Shown here piece by piece: positions 23,896 to 37,110 of a DNA stretch of 64,000 bases (position 1 is the stretch's first letter; every line of letters begins with the position of its first letter). The stretch spans positions 62,001 through 126,000 of the forward strand of contig JADJXM010000011.1 in assembly GCA_016715865.1 (NCBI GenBank), in the 5' to 3' direction. This DNA comes from Acidobacteriota bacterium (GTDB taxonomy: Bacteria; Acidobacteriota; Blastocatellia; RBC074). A program made the position numbers and the translations under genes. The notes beneath the pieces are model-generated. The model saw nothing but the letters and a program-made list of their open reading frames with translations. It had not been told where the DNA came from and did no database searches.

Positions 23896-24614
23896 CATTG
23901 GTGACAGGCCGAAGCCGCTTCACCGCTTGCGGTCATCATGATCATCGGCATGATTCCACGGATTATCATCAACAACCCCAATAGTACAACGCTGACGGCA
24001 GCCAGACGACTCCCAAGCTGACTCAGCCTTCTTGTAATAATTCCGGAAAAAACACCTATCATTAATAAAGCTCCGGAAGTTCCTGTTCCGAAAGCCGTCA
24101 TTGTAATTGCTCCGGAAAAAGCGGTGCCTGTTGCCATGGCTTTAAGCAATGCAGCGTAAATCAGTCCACAGGGAAGGAATCCGAGCATCAAACCAAGGAT
24201 GAATTTACTGCGCGGAGAAGGCGATGAAATTTGATTGCCGAGCGGTTTGAGAAAGCCTGAGGTGATGCGCAGCAGGTCGAAGTGTCGCAGTTGCTCGAAA
24301 GGAATCAGATCAAGCATGAAGAGCCCGGCCAGAAGCATGAGGATGCCCGCAATTATGGCCGTAAAATTTTCGATTCCCGCAAGTTGTCCGGCAACGCCGA
24401 GGCTTTGTCCGGCCAGCCCCGCGACGGCTCCGAGTGCAGAGTAAGTGATGATTCGGCCCGCGTTGTATGCCAGATGTGCAGGCAGAAGCTTGAAGCCCGC
24501 GCGATCCTGCAGTGGCAGACTGTATGACAGCACGATGGGGCCGCACATCTGTATGCAGTGCAGGCTGCTCAACAGACCGAAACTGAAGATGATTGAAAAA
24601 TCGAGTGCCGTCAT
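23895..24614 (-). CDS. TauE/SafE-family membrane protein in cbb3 cluster
   Basis: 239 residues, almost wholly hydrophobic with about six membrane helices. The N-terminus shows SFGLLSSLHCIQMCGPIV, a hallmark of the sulfite-exporter TauE/SafE family branch that is often placed next to ccoGHIS (the 'urease accessory UreH-like' group). The later motif GLMLGFLPCGLIYAAL repeats the G-(F/L)-x-P-C-G-L signature. In this context a role in copper or metal supply to cbb3 oxidase is more likely than sulfite export, but this is inference. It begins 4 bp after the oxidoreductase stop and so belongs to the same operon. Confidence 0.85.
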   Translation of the reverse strand: MTALDFSIIFSFGLLSSLHCIQMCGPIVLSYSLPLQDRAGFKLLPAHLAYNAGRIITYSALGAVAGLAGQSLGVAGQLAGIENFTAIIAGILMLLAGLFMLDLIPFEQLRHFDLLRITSGFLKPLGNQISSPSPRSKFILGLMLGFLPCGLIYAALLKAMATGTAFSGAITMTAFGTGTSGALLMIGVFSGIITRRLSQLGSRLAAVSVVLLGLLMIIRGIMPMIMMTASGEAASACHQ

Positions 24615-24618
24615 AAAA

Positions 24619-26562
<1,944 letters not shown>

Positions 26563-26868
26563 CTACTCTTCGTGGAATTTCTTAAAGGCAAAGATCACCA
26601 GGATCAGGGCATAGACGATGCCGAGCCCGGCGATGGCGTACATCAGTCCATTCGATGATTGTGTCGCCGCGTTCATCAATTGAACCAGTGGACCACGATC
26701 GGCATGTCCGGTCTCACCGTTCATATATGCCAGGAAATATGTGATTGCACCTCCCGCAATGACGATAAAAGCGAATTTGAGGAATACCGGCACATCGGTC
26801 CCTTTGCGTTCGGTGATCCATCCATCGGCGTATTCCTTGATCTCATTCTGTTCTTTGTTTTCGCTCAT
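26563..26868 (-). CDS. small two-helix membrane protein, haemless CcoP-like
   Basis: 101 residues; GGAGG precedes the ATG. Two hydrophobic helices (about residues 29-48 and 74-95) are separated by a polar loop. The N-terminal segment YADGWITERKGTDVPVFLK then helix then YMNGE resembles the N-terminal anchor of CcoP, but there is no CxxCH anywhere, so it cannot be a normal dihaem CcoP. Located between the ccoQ-like gene and the oxidoreductase. It may be a CcoP relic that docks a separate cytochrome, or an unrelated subunit. Function inferred from position and weak similarity. Confidence 0.65.
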   Translation of the reverse strand: MSENKEQNEIKEYADGWITERKGTDVPVFLKFAFIVIAGGAITYFLAYMNGETGHADRGPLVQLMNAATQSSNGLMYAIAGLGIVYALILVIFAFKKFHEE

Positions 26869-26905
26869 GCTTTCCTCCAGTGGAAATCAATAAACCGGCA
26901 TCAGA

Positions 26906-27076
26906 TCAGTCCTCGGGCTCATCATCATCCCGGAGCATTCGATATTTGGGCTCCTCGCTCTTGCTGCCCCAGTATCCATGCTTGATCGATCGGACCATGA
27001 AATAGATGGCGCCGACCAGAAGAATGAGGAAGTAGAAGTAGGCGAAATAGATGCTTGGGTAGACGTAATCTTTCAT
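26906..27076 (-). CDS. CcoQ-like small subunit of cbb3 oxidase
   Basis: A 56-residue frame starting at ATG 27076 with AGGATCGAG upstream. It has one aromatic-rich helix (residues about 6-28, VYPSIYFAYFYFLILLVGAI) followed by a charged tail ending in a run of Asp/Glu. It lies 15 bp after ccoO, exactly where ccoQ/fixQ sits in many cbb3 operons, and has the right size and one-helix topology. CcoQ stabilises the oxidase complex. No other function suggests itself. Confidence 0.65.
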   Translation of the reverse strand: MKDYVYPSIYFAYFYFLILLVGAIYFMVRSIKHGYWGSKSEEPKYRMLRDDDEPED

Positions 27077-27091
27077 GGCTCGATCCTGTGT

Positions 27092-27661
27092 CTATCGTTC
27101 ATAGTCGTTTTCGGGTCGCCAGTTCTTGGCGCGACCGAGTGTCTGGATATAGGCTACGATGGCTTTGAAGTCCTCTTCGTTATTGGCGATCCAGGGATAG
27201 GGCGGCATAATCGACCCCTGGACAAGGTCGCGCGGATTGCGGAAATGAGCGCGATGCCATTGTTCATCATATTTGCCACCGACGCGTGAAAGGTCCGGGC
27301 CGGTGCGTTTAGTGCCGAACATGTGCGGGTCATCGTAGACGAATTCATCCGGCGTCGAGATTGGAGAGTCGACTCCGCGCCATCCAGATCGTTTGGTATC
27401 AGCCAGCAGCGTGCGCGTCTGCTGTGTATGGCAGTACCAGCAGCCTTCCTTGACATAGATCGCCCGTCCCTTCAGTTCCAGCTCGTTCAGCGGTTGAAGC
27501 TTTCCGGTGACACCTTTGGCGGGATCAGAGTTCTCGAATGGTTTGGCCCAGCTTTTATCGACGATCGGAGGGACAACCGTGGTCAGCAATCCACCGATGA
27601 AAAAGAGTATGAGCGCTGCGGCTACAAAGAACGCTGCACTGTAATCTGCTTTGTGTAACAT
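27092..27661 (-). CDS. ccoO: cbb3-type cytochrome c oxidase subunit II (monohaem)
   Basis: 189 residues from ATG 27661, which has CAGGAGT six bases upstream; an ATG at 27685 has none. One N-terminal anchor helix (about residues 9-30), then a periplasmic cytochrome c domain with CWYCHTQQ as the haem site and GPDLSRVGGKY and Met-containing SIMPPYPWI further on, which are classic CcoO/FixO features. CcoO passes electrons to the CcoN active site. The gene follows ccoN by about 150 bp, which hold AAAGTAN-type repeats. Confidence 0.95.
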   Translation of the reverse strand: MLHKADYSAAFFVAAALILFFIGGLLTTVVPPIVDKSWAKPFENSDPAKGVTGKLQPLNELELKGRAIYVKEGCWYCHTQQTRTLLADTKRSGWRGVDSPISTPDEFVYDDPHMFGTKRTGPDLSRVGGKYDEQWHRAHFRNPRDLVQGSIMPPYPWIANNEEDFKAIVAYIQTLGRAKNWRPENDYER

Positions 27662-27678
27662 AAGTGACTCCTGGGTTG

Positions 27679-27803
27679 AGTACAAAGTACAAAGTAAAAA
27701 GTATAAAGATCGGAGATTGATTACCGTACTGTTAATAAGCGATGCATCTTTCCTGCTGCCTACTGCATATCGCCTTCTTTCTACTTTCTACTTTTTTCTT
27801 CTG
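27679..27803. repeat. AAAGTAN heptamer repeats forming an imperfect inverted repeat
   Basis: Between ccoN and ccoO. On the plus strand 27679-27708 holds four consecutive heptamers of the form AAAGTAN. At 27774-27803 the complementary series occurs, including two exact AAAGTAG units when read on the minus strand. The arms pair imperfectly over about 28 bases. A very similar but not identical arrangement is found at 29272-29390. Confidence 0.6.
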
Positions 27804-27809
27804 GGGCGA

Positions 27810-29246
<1,437 letters not shown>

Positions 29247-29271
29247 AAAGCCTCCTTGATTCAGTCAAAAG

Positions 29272-29382
29272 CAGAAAGTAGAAAGTTGAAAGTCTAAGGA
29301 CGATATCTTGTAGATGTTCTTATTTTGATTAGGATGTATTTCAAACATTTCATTTAACTTTCAACTTTCAACTTTTTACTTT

Positions 29383-29390
<8 letters not shown>
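29272..29390. repeat. AAAGTNN heptamer repeats, inverted pair overlapping a gene end
   Basis: Left series at 29272-29293 (GAAAGTA, GAAAGTT, GAAAGT) and the complementary series at 29357-29390 pair imperfectly. The right arm covers the last codons and stop of the heptahaem cytochrome gene. It is the same repeat style as at 27679-27803 with a changed unit (AAAGTTG instead of AAAGTAC/G). Could work as a terminator after the cytochrome gene. Confidence 0.6.
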
Positions 29391-31185
<1,795 letters not shown>

Positions 31186-31246
31186 GGCTTCCTTCCTGGA
31201 TATTTATGCCGCCGCGCGAAATGCCTGCGGCGAAAGTCGATTCACC

Positions 31247-32569
31247 TTACCAGGGAGAGACGAACTCCCAGTTCGGGCCCCTGAAGAACGTCCCGATGAT
31301 AATCAGCCCGATATTGACGATGACGAAGATCAGAAAGAGCGTATTGGCGAGCAGCCGCTCTTTGGCGAACCATTGTCCGACGCCTTTCGTGCTGCGGTCG
31401 AAATAGGGAACGAGTAAAAGAATCAACACTTCGAGAGTCGGAATACCGACGCCGCCCCAGAATGCCGAATAGCTGACCAGTTCCTGCAGGCCCAGGAAGT
31501 ACCATGGAGCCTTGGCGGGATTGGGCGGATGCGTCACGTTGACAGGCTCTTCGAGCGGGGCATTGAAAAAGAGCGAGACTATCAGCACACCCGCCAGCGT
31601 CAGGACGAAGACGAAAAGTTCGGCCATAAACAGATTCGGCCAGCTGAAGACGGATTGGTCGGGCACGTTGCCGACCTTGGTGAATGGTCCGCGAACCAGT
31701 CCCTGAATTCCGTAACGTCTCTTTTCAATAATCGTCGGGACCACTGCCGCATGTGTCGCCTCGACCGCAACGGTTGACGGTTCCAGCTCCGTCGGCCACT
31801 GGTCCAGACCTTCACTTGCCGGCGGAATACTCTCCGATTCCTCAGGTCGTGAAAGTCCGCCATCCTTGCGAATCCGCCAGAAATGGATCGAAACCAGCAC
31901 CGTGATGATCAGCGGCAGAACGGCAATATGCAGGACGTAGAACCTCAGCAATGCCTCCTGTCCGACGTTGGTGTCACCCAGCAGCAGGAACTTTATGTCG
32001 TTGCCGACAATTGGAGCGTATCCGGCTATCGATGCGCCGACCGTGATCGCCCAGAATGCGAGCTGATCCCACGGCAGCAGATATCCGGTGAAGCTCGAAA
32101 AAAGCGTCAGCAGAAACAGCGCGATTCCGATCACCCAGTTGAACTCGCGCGGCTTTTTGTAAGAGCCGGTGAAAAAGACGCGACACATATGCAGAAATAC
32201 TGCGGCGACCATGAAATGTGCGCCCCATCGATGCATGTTTCGCAGAAATGTTCCAAATGCCACCGAGCCGCGCAGATCCAGCATCCGGTCATATGCCTGC
32301 GTGGTCGACGGGACGTAATAGAACATAAGCAGAATTCCCGTCACAGTCAGGATGACGAAGAGAAAGAATGTCATGAGACCCAATCCCATCGTATACAGCG
32401 GCTTGATCGTATGGCGATGAACCTTGACAGGATGAATGTGCAGAAAGAAATTGCTGAAGCTGGTCTGAGCGCGTCCGAGGTCAGAGTGCGGGAGCGGATT
32501 TCTGAAGATGGAGTTCCAAATGCCGGATGGCAGATCAGAAAGCACACTCAAAAAGCTCTTCTTGGCCAT
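31247..32569 (-). CDS. cytochrome b (fused b6/subunit IV type) of bc complex 1
   Basis: 440 residues. Typical cytochrome b elements are visible: HRWGAHFMVAAVFLHMCRVFF and 'R-F-Y-V-L-H-I-A-V-L-P' with 'S-I-H-F-W' supplying the four haem-b His, LPWDQLAFWAITVG (Qo/Qi region) and the C-terminal 'K-A-P-W-Y-F-L-G-L-Q-E' motif, equivalent to the PEWY region. A charged insert (about residues 232-300, with many Pro/Glu) lies between the two halves. Oxidises quinol with the Rieske protein encoded just upstream (53 bp) and passes electrons to the heptahaem cytochrome just downstream. Confidence 0.93.
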   Translation of the reverse strand: MAKKSFLSVLSDLPSGIWNSIFRNPLPHSDLGRAQTSFSNFFLHIHPVKVHRHTIKPLYTMGLGLMTFFLFVILTVTGILLMFYYVPSTTQAYDRMLDLRGSVAFGTFLRNMHRWGAHFMVAAVFLHMCRVFFTGSYKKPREFNWVIGIALFLLTLFSSFTGYLLPWDQLAFWAITVGASIAGYAPIVGNDIKFLLLGDTNVGQEALLRFYVLHIAVLPLIITVLVSIHFWRIRKDGGLSRPEESESIPPASEGLDQWPTELEPSTVAVEATHAAVVPTIIEKRRYGIQGLVRGPFTKVGNVPDQSVFSWPNLFMAELFVFVLTLAGVLIVSLFFNAPLEEPVNVTHPPNPAKAPWYFLGLQELVSYSAFWGGVGIPTLEVLILLLVPYFDRSTKGVGQWFAKERLLANTLFLIFVIVNIGLIIIGTFFRGPNWEFVSPW

Positions 32570-32622
32570 GGGTGTTTATCCTTAGAAGCTGTTGTCAGCG
32601 ATTGTCGAGTTTGTGCCCCGGA

Positions 32623-33085
32623 TCAGACATTGAAATAGGTTCCGGCAGAGATTTCCGATCCCTTGTCAATCTCGATCTCTCCGTTCGGCGAGAGCGAGAC
32701 TTTGTACCATGGCAGCGGTTTTGGCGCCGGACCTCCGGTTACATTGCCATCCTGATCGAAACGCGATCCATGACACGGGCATGCGAATCCTGTTTCTGAG
32801 GGCGCCACGATACATCCAAGGTGTGTGCAGGTGGTCGAGATCGCGCACATTTTGTCACCGTCACGTACGATGCAGATGCGATGCGACTCCATTGCGATGC
32901 GCGTTCCTGAAGGGAATTCATCGGGCTTGCCGATGTTGAACCGATTGGGCTGGCCATAGGTCGCTCGCGGCTTGATAAAAACCAGATTCGATATGACACT
33001 GATTATCGCTGAACCGAACAGCCCCACGCTGCTCAACCAGGTCAGCATTCGCCGCCGCGTCATGCGGCCTTCCGTCAACTCTTCT

Positions 33086-33111
<26 letters not shown>
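32623..33111 (-). CDS. Rieske iron-sulfur protein of bc complex 1
   Basis: 162 residues from ATG 33111, preceded by GGGAGGAG at seven bases; a start at 33138 has no such site. An N-terminal anchor helix follows TRRRMLTW (about residues 19-45). The Rieske 2Fe-2S ligands are in CTHLGCIV and CPCHGSRFDQDG, followed by GPAPKPLPWYKV. It accepts an electron from quinol in the cytochrome b Qo site. The start lies inside the end of the ccoS-like gene (26 bp overlap), consistent with coupled translation. Confidence 0.95.
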
Positions 33112-33286
<175 letters not shown>

Positions 33287-33354
33287 ATTCAAGCGGTAAC
33301 CCTCCCGGATGATATGACGGTTAAGACAAATCCACCCCCTGACGGGTATCGGCA

Positions 33355-33396
<42 letters not shown>

Positions 33397-33434
33397 TTCA
33401 AACTTTTTGCAACTCCCATTCCATGTCATTTGAG

Positions 33435-33450
33435 TGTGATTTCGATCACA
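33435..33450. promoter_or_regulatory. CRP-like palindrome TGTGAT-N4-ATCACA
   Basis: The sequence TGTGATTTCGATCACA is a perfect TGTGAT/ATCACA palindrome around TTCG. It sits about 150 bp upstream of the ccoS/Rieske/cytochrome b operon and 198 bp upstream of the acyltransferase gene. It matches the binding pattern expected for the window's Crp/Fnr protein, whose recognition helix reads SRETVTR. Binding is inferred. Confidence 0.6.
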
Positions 33451-33590
33451 TAAAACGGAAAATGGATATAATGAGAAAGCAAGCCGGAGGTGGTCGTTCA
33501 GGTTGTAAGTGATTGATATGTTGAGACTAATAACACGCGACCCGTGAACAAGTCGTTTTTTACCTGTCAAAGAGACTGCAGAAACCGAAT

Positions 33591-33604
33591 TGCGGAATTC
33601 CGCA
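33591..33604. promoter_or_regulatory. palindromic operator candidate TGCGGAATTCCGCA
   Basis: A perfect 14-base palindrome 44 bp before the acyltransferase start. A close relative, TGCGGAAAATTCCGCA, lies at 42150-42165 upstream of the Crp/Fnr gene. Two copies of such a GC-flanked palindrome in gene-free DNA suggest a shared regulator site, identity unknown. Confidence 0.45.
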
Positions 33605-33647
33605 CAGGTGGGGAATAAACCGCACCGGGATATCAATTAATTCTCGT

Positions 33648-34427
33648 ATGGATAAATACCCTCGAAACCGGGATGCCATTCCTACGATAACAGTCCGGGA
33701 AGGAAGATACAGGATGCGCTTCCTGACGGATCGTAAAGATCTGGACAGCGTTTTACGGCTGCGCTTTGATGTATTCAATCTGGAGTTGGGTGAAGGGCTG
33801 GATTCATCCTATGAGACAGGGCTGGATATCGATGTTTACGATCCATTTTGCCATCATCTGGTGGTTGAAGACGCTGACAGGAATGAGATCGTCGGAACCT
33901 ACCGTCTGCAAACATTTGAAATGGCCTGCGCCGGCAAAGGATTTTACTCCGCGATCGAGTTCGACTTCTCTTCGATCCAGGCGGAGGTATTGCAAAAGTC
34001 AGTTGAACTGGGGCGAGCCTGTATTGAGAGGGCCCATCGAAATACACAGGTGCTCTATCTGTTGTGGAGGGGACTGGCGGCTTATGTTTCGCATAACCGC
34101 AAGCGATACCTGTTCGGCTGCTGTTCGCTGACCAGTCAGGATCCTGACGAGGGGCATCTGATCATGGAACAACTCGAACATGATGGACGATTGCAGGGAG
34201 CGATCAAGGTCAGTCCTTTGCCCGGGTTCGAGTGTTATCCCGCCGGCCACCAAGTCGACAGATCGAGGGAAGTCAGGTTGCCGAGACTGTTTAGAACCTA
34301 TCTCAGATTTGGGGCACGCGTCTGCGGTGCGCCTGCGATTGACAGGCAATTCAGGACCATCGATTATTTCGTCGTCTTTGACATAGACGAGATGGACAGT
34401 CAGATCCGCGAGATGTTCTTTCAGTAG
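33648..34427 (+). CDS. GNAT-type N-acyltransferase, OlsB/COG3176-like
   Basis: 259 residues. The family pattern runs from RYRMRFLTDRKDLDSVLRLR (about 20-40) through FNLELGEGL, HLVVEDADRNEIVGTYRLQT, VELGRACIERAHRN and YLFGCCSLTSQDPDEGH to PLPGFECYP. These are the marks of the hemolysin-like/OlsB group, which transfers a fatty acyl chain from acyl-ACP to an amine such as the alpha-amino group of ornithine, the first step in aminolipid synthesis. The start at 33648 keeps the first beta-strand intact, although an SD-like GGAAGG favours an ATG at 33714. The stop TAG overlaps the GTG start of the next gene by one base. The acceptor substrate is unknown. Confidence 0.8.
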   Translation: MDKYPRNRDAIPTITVREGRYRMRFLTDRKDLDSVLRLRFDVFNLELGEGLDSSYETGLDIDVYDPFCHHLVVEDADRNEIVGTYRLQTFEMACAGKGFYSAIEFDFSSIQAEVLQKSVELGRACIERAHRNTQVLYLLWRGLAAYVSHNRKRYLFGCCSLTSQDPDEGHLIMEQLEHDGRLQGAIKVSPLPGFECYPAGHQVDRSREVRLPRLFRTYLRFGARVCGAPAIDRQFRTIDYFVVFDIDEMDSQIREMFFQ

Positions 34428-37108
34428 TGTCTATCGGACTGCCCATATGGTTGGTTTGCAGGGCGAATATGAGTATTCAATTGAAAACGGTTCTGAGACG
34501 TTGGGGATGGATGCTCCTGATGCTCTATCTTGTCCTGCTCGGGTATTCACATGTTACTCGAATGCTGGCGGAGCCACCTGAACCGCTACGAACCTGTTGT
34601 TCGGTCACTTTACCTGCGGTATACCAAGATCGAACCGGACCGGAAAAAATATCGCTCAGTTATCGTGAGCGCCCGGCTGCCGGTGGCCGTAAGACGGCTC
34701 CGATCGTATTGCTGCACGGCAGTCCCGGTGGATCGAGTGACTTCGAGCGGCTCATGCCGGTTATCGATGGCAGTCATCGACTGATTGCGCCCGATCTTCC
34801 AGGGTTCGGAAGATCGACGCGCGAACTTCCGGACTATTCTATTCGATCGCATGCGAAATACGTTCTGGCGATGATGGATGCGCTGGGAATCGATCAGGCG
34901 CATTTAGCTGGATTCAGCATGGGCGGAGGCGTGGCTCTGAGTCTTTACGATCTGGCTCCACGGCGAGTCAAATCGATTGTCCTGATCTCGTCGATAGGTG
35001 TCCAGGAGATGGAGCTCCTTGGCGATTATCACCTCAACCACGCGATTCACGGACTGCAGCTGGCGCTTTTTAAAGGACTGCGGCTGGGGCTCCCGCTGAC
35101 TCCTGCGTTCGTTCATAACGATATTTCCATCGCTTATGCCCGCAACTTTTATGACTCAGACCAGCGTCCGTTGAGGGCTGTTCTGACACGATACCAGGCG
35201 CCGATGCTGATAGTGCATGGACGGAACGATATTCTGGTCCCGGTCGAGGCTGCAATCGAACATCACCGGCTGGCGCCGCAAAGCGAACTGGAGCTGACCG
35301 GTGAAAACCATTTCATGGTCTTTACGAAGCCGGATCTTCTGGCTCCCCGGATAGATGGCTTCATAGAACAGGCAGAATCAGGCCGAAGCAGAACGCGCGA
35401 AGATGTCGATGAGGCCGGCCTGATCGCGGCGCAACGGCCGCTCGATCCTCGTGATCTACCGAAATTCATCGGAATTACAGCTTTTGTCATCATATTGCTG
35501 CTCGCCCTGGCGACGCTGGTCAGCGAGGATCTGACCTGCATTGCGGCCGGAATCATGGCATCACAGGGGCGCCTTGGATTTGCAATGGCGACCTTGGGGT
35601 GTTTTGCGGGTATTTTCATTGGCGATCTGATGCTCTACTTCGCTGGTCGGTGGCTTGGGCGTCCGGCGTTGAAGATGCCGCCGATGCGCTGGCTGATTAG
35701 GCCTGCCGATCTTGCCAGAAGCTCTGCGTGGTTCTCACGCCAGGGGCCAAAGGTTATCCTTCTCAGCCGGTTTATGCCTGGAACGCGGCTGCCAACATAC
35801 TTCGCTGCCGGCGCCCTCGAGACCAGTTTCTGGCGATTCGCTCTCTTCTTTTTCATCGCCTGCGCGGTCTGGACGCCGCTTCTGGTGGGCGGGGCGATGG
35901 TGCTCGGCGGCGGCGTTTTCACTTCTGCGGCCATGGGCGGTCAGTCGATTCTGCTGCGCGCCATCATAGCCGTTCTGCTGGTCTTAATTCCTGTCAGATT
36001 TCTGATCAGGATATTGACGCATAAAGGCAGGCGGTTGTTGCTCTCATCATGGCGTCGTTTGACCAGATGGGAGTTCTGGCCGCCATTTGCCTTCTACCCG
36101 CCGGTGATCATTTACATCTTTGGCCTGATGTTTAAATACCGCAGCCTGACAATCTTCACCGCAGCAAATCCGGCCATTCCCGGTGGTGGATTTATCGGGG
36201 AATCGAAGGCTCAAATACTGCACGGGCTGGCAGGCGCAAATGAATTCCTTCCGAAATGGATGCTGCTTGAAAAGGGTATGAGTGGAACAGAGCGCGAGGC
36301 CGCGACGCGATCTTTCATGGAACGGAATGGTCTTTCATTTCCAATCGTTCTAAAGCCGGATACCGGCCAGCGAGGATCAGGCGTTGCGATCATACGCAGA
36401 GATGAGGATCTTCGACGTTACCTCAGCCTTGCGGATTTCGATATCCTCATTCAGGAATACATCCCCGGCGACGAGTACGGCATATTCTATTATCGATACC
36501 CCGATGAAGTGGCTGGACGCATCCTGGCCGTTACTGAAAAGCGATTCCCCGTCGTCATCGGGGACGGACAAAGCACGCTCGAAGAGCTGATCCTGAACGA
36601 TGATCGTGCGGTATGTATGGCCAGGTTTCATCTCAACCGCCACTCCGACAGGCTGATGGAACGAATTCCGGCAGGTGAACACCTTCCACTGGTTGAAGTC
36701 GGCACTCACAGCCGTGGTTCCCAGTTTCTGAATGGTGAAGCGATAGTAACAGGCGCATTGACTGAAACTGTCGATCGCATCAGCCGCGCCTTCGACGGAT
36801 TCTACTTCGGTCGGTTCGATGTTCGCATTCACGACCAGCGCGAGTTCAGAGAGGGAAGGGGATTCAAAGTGATCGAGCTCAACGGGGTGACATCAGAGGC
36901 AACGAGCATCTATGATCCCGAAAATTCGTTGCTCGATGCCTGGCGAGTCCTCTTCGAACAATGGCGAATCGCTTTCGAGATCGGCGCAATTAACCGGAAA
37001 CTCGGTGCACAACCGGTGCCGGCCAGGACTCTTCTAGCATGGCTCGTCGCATACCGCGAAAAATCACAGGGACATGATCGGTTTCTTGATCAAACAGATG
37101 AGGCATAA
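34427..37108 (+). CDS. fusion of alpha/beta-hydrolase, DedA-family membrane domain and ATP-grasp ligase
   Basis: 893 residues. Starts at GTG 34427 (TAGTG overlap) or ATG 34469. An N-terminal helix (about 28-46 from the GTG) precedes an alpha/beta hydrolase: HGSPGGSSDF oxyanion turn, GFSMGGG with nucleophile Ser, and a late HGRNDI/GENHFM for Asp/His. Residues about 345-545 form a DedA/SNARE-associated membrane domain (ALATLVSEDLTCIAAG, then 'F-A-G-R-W-L-G-R' and 'S-R-F-M-P-G-T-R'). The C-terminal part is an ATP-grasp: GLSFPIVLKPDTGQRGSGV, QEYIPGDEYGIFY and late VIELNGVTSEATS. The parts suggest hydrolysis, lipid translocation and amide/ester ligation by one membrane protein. With the N-acyltransferase before it, a membrane-lipid modification is the best inference. 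No characterised protein with this exact order is known to me. Confidence 0.85.
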   Translation: MSIGLPIWLVCRANMSIQLKTVLRRWGWMLLMLYLVLLGYSHVTRMLAEPPEPLRTCCSVTLPAVYQDRTGPEKISLSYRERPAAGGRKTAPIVLLHGSPGGSSDFERLMPVIDGSHRLIAPDLPGFGRSTRELPDYSIRSHAKYVLAMMDALGIDQAHLAGFSMGGGVALSLYDLAPRRVKSIVLISSIGVQEMELLGDYHLNHAIHGLQLALFKGLRLGLPLTPAFVHNDISIAYARNFYDSDQRPLRAVLTRYQAPMLIVHGRNDILVPVEAAIEHHRLAPQSELELTGENHFMVFTKPDLLAPRIDGFIEQAESGRSRTREDVDEAGLIAAQRPLDPRDLPKFIGITAFVIILLLALATLVSEDLTCIAAGIMASQGRLGFAMATLGCFAGIFIGDLMLYFAGRWLGRPALKMPPMRWLIRPADLARSSAWFSRQGPKVILLSRFMPGTRLPTYFAAGALETSFWRFALFFFIACAVWTPLLVGGAMVLGGGVFTSAAMGGQSILLRAIIAVLLVLIPVRFLIRILTHKGRRLLLSSWRRLTRWEFWPPFAFYPPVIIYIFGLMFKYRSLTIFTAANPAIPGGGFIGESKAQILHGLAGANEFLPKWMLLEKGMSGTEREAATRSFMERNGLSFPIVLKPDTGQRGSGVAIIRRDEDLRRYLSLADFDILIQEYIPGDEYGIFYYRYPDEVAGRILAVTEKRFPVVIGDGQSTLEELILNDDRAVCMARFHLNRHSDRLMERIPAGEHLPLVEVGTHSRGSQFLNGEAIVTGALTETVDRISRAFDGFYFGRFDVRIHDQREFREGRGFKVIELNGVTSEATSIYDPENSLLDAWRVLFEQWRIAFEIGAINRKLGAQPVPARTLLAWLVAYREKSQGHDRFLDQTDEA

Positions 37109-37110
37109 TA

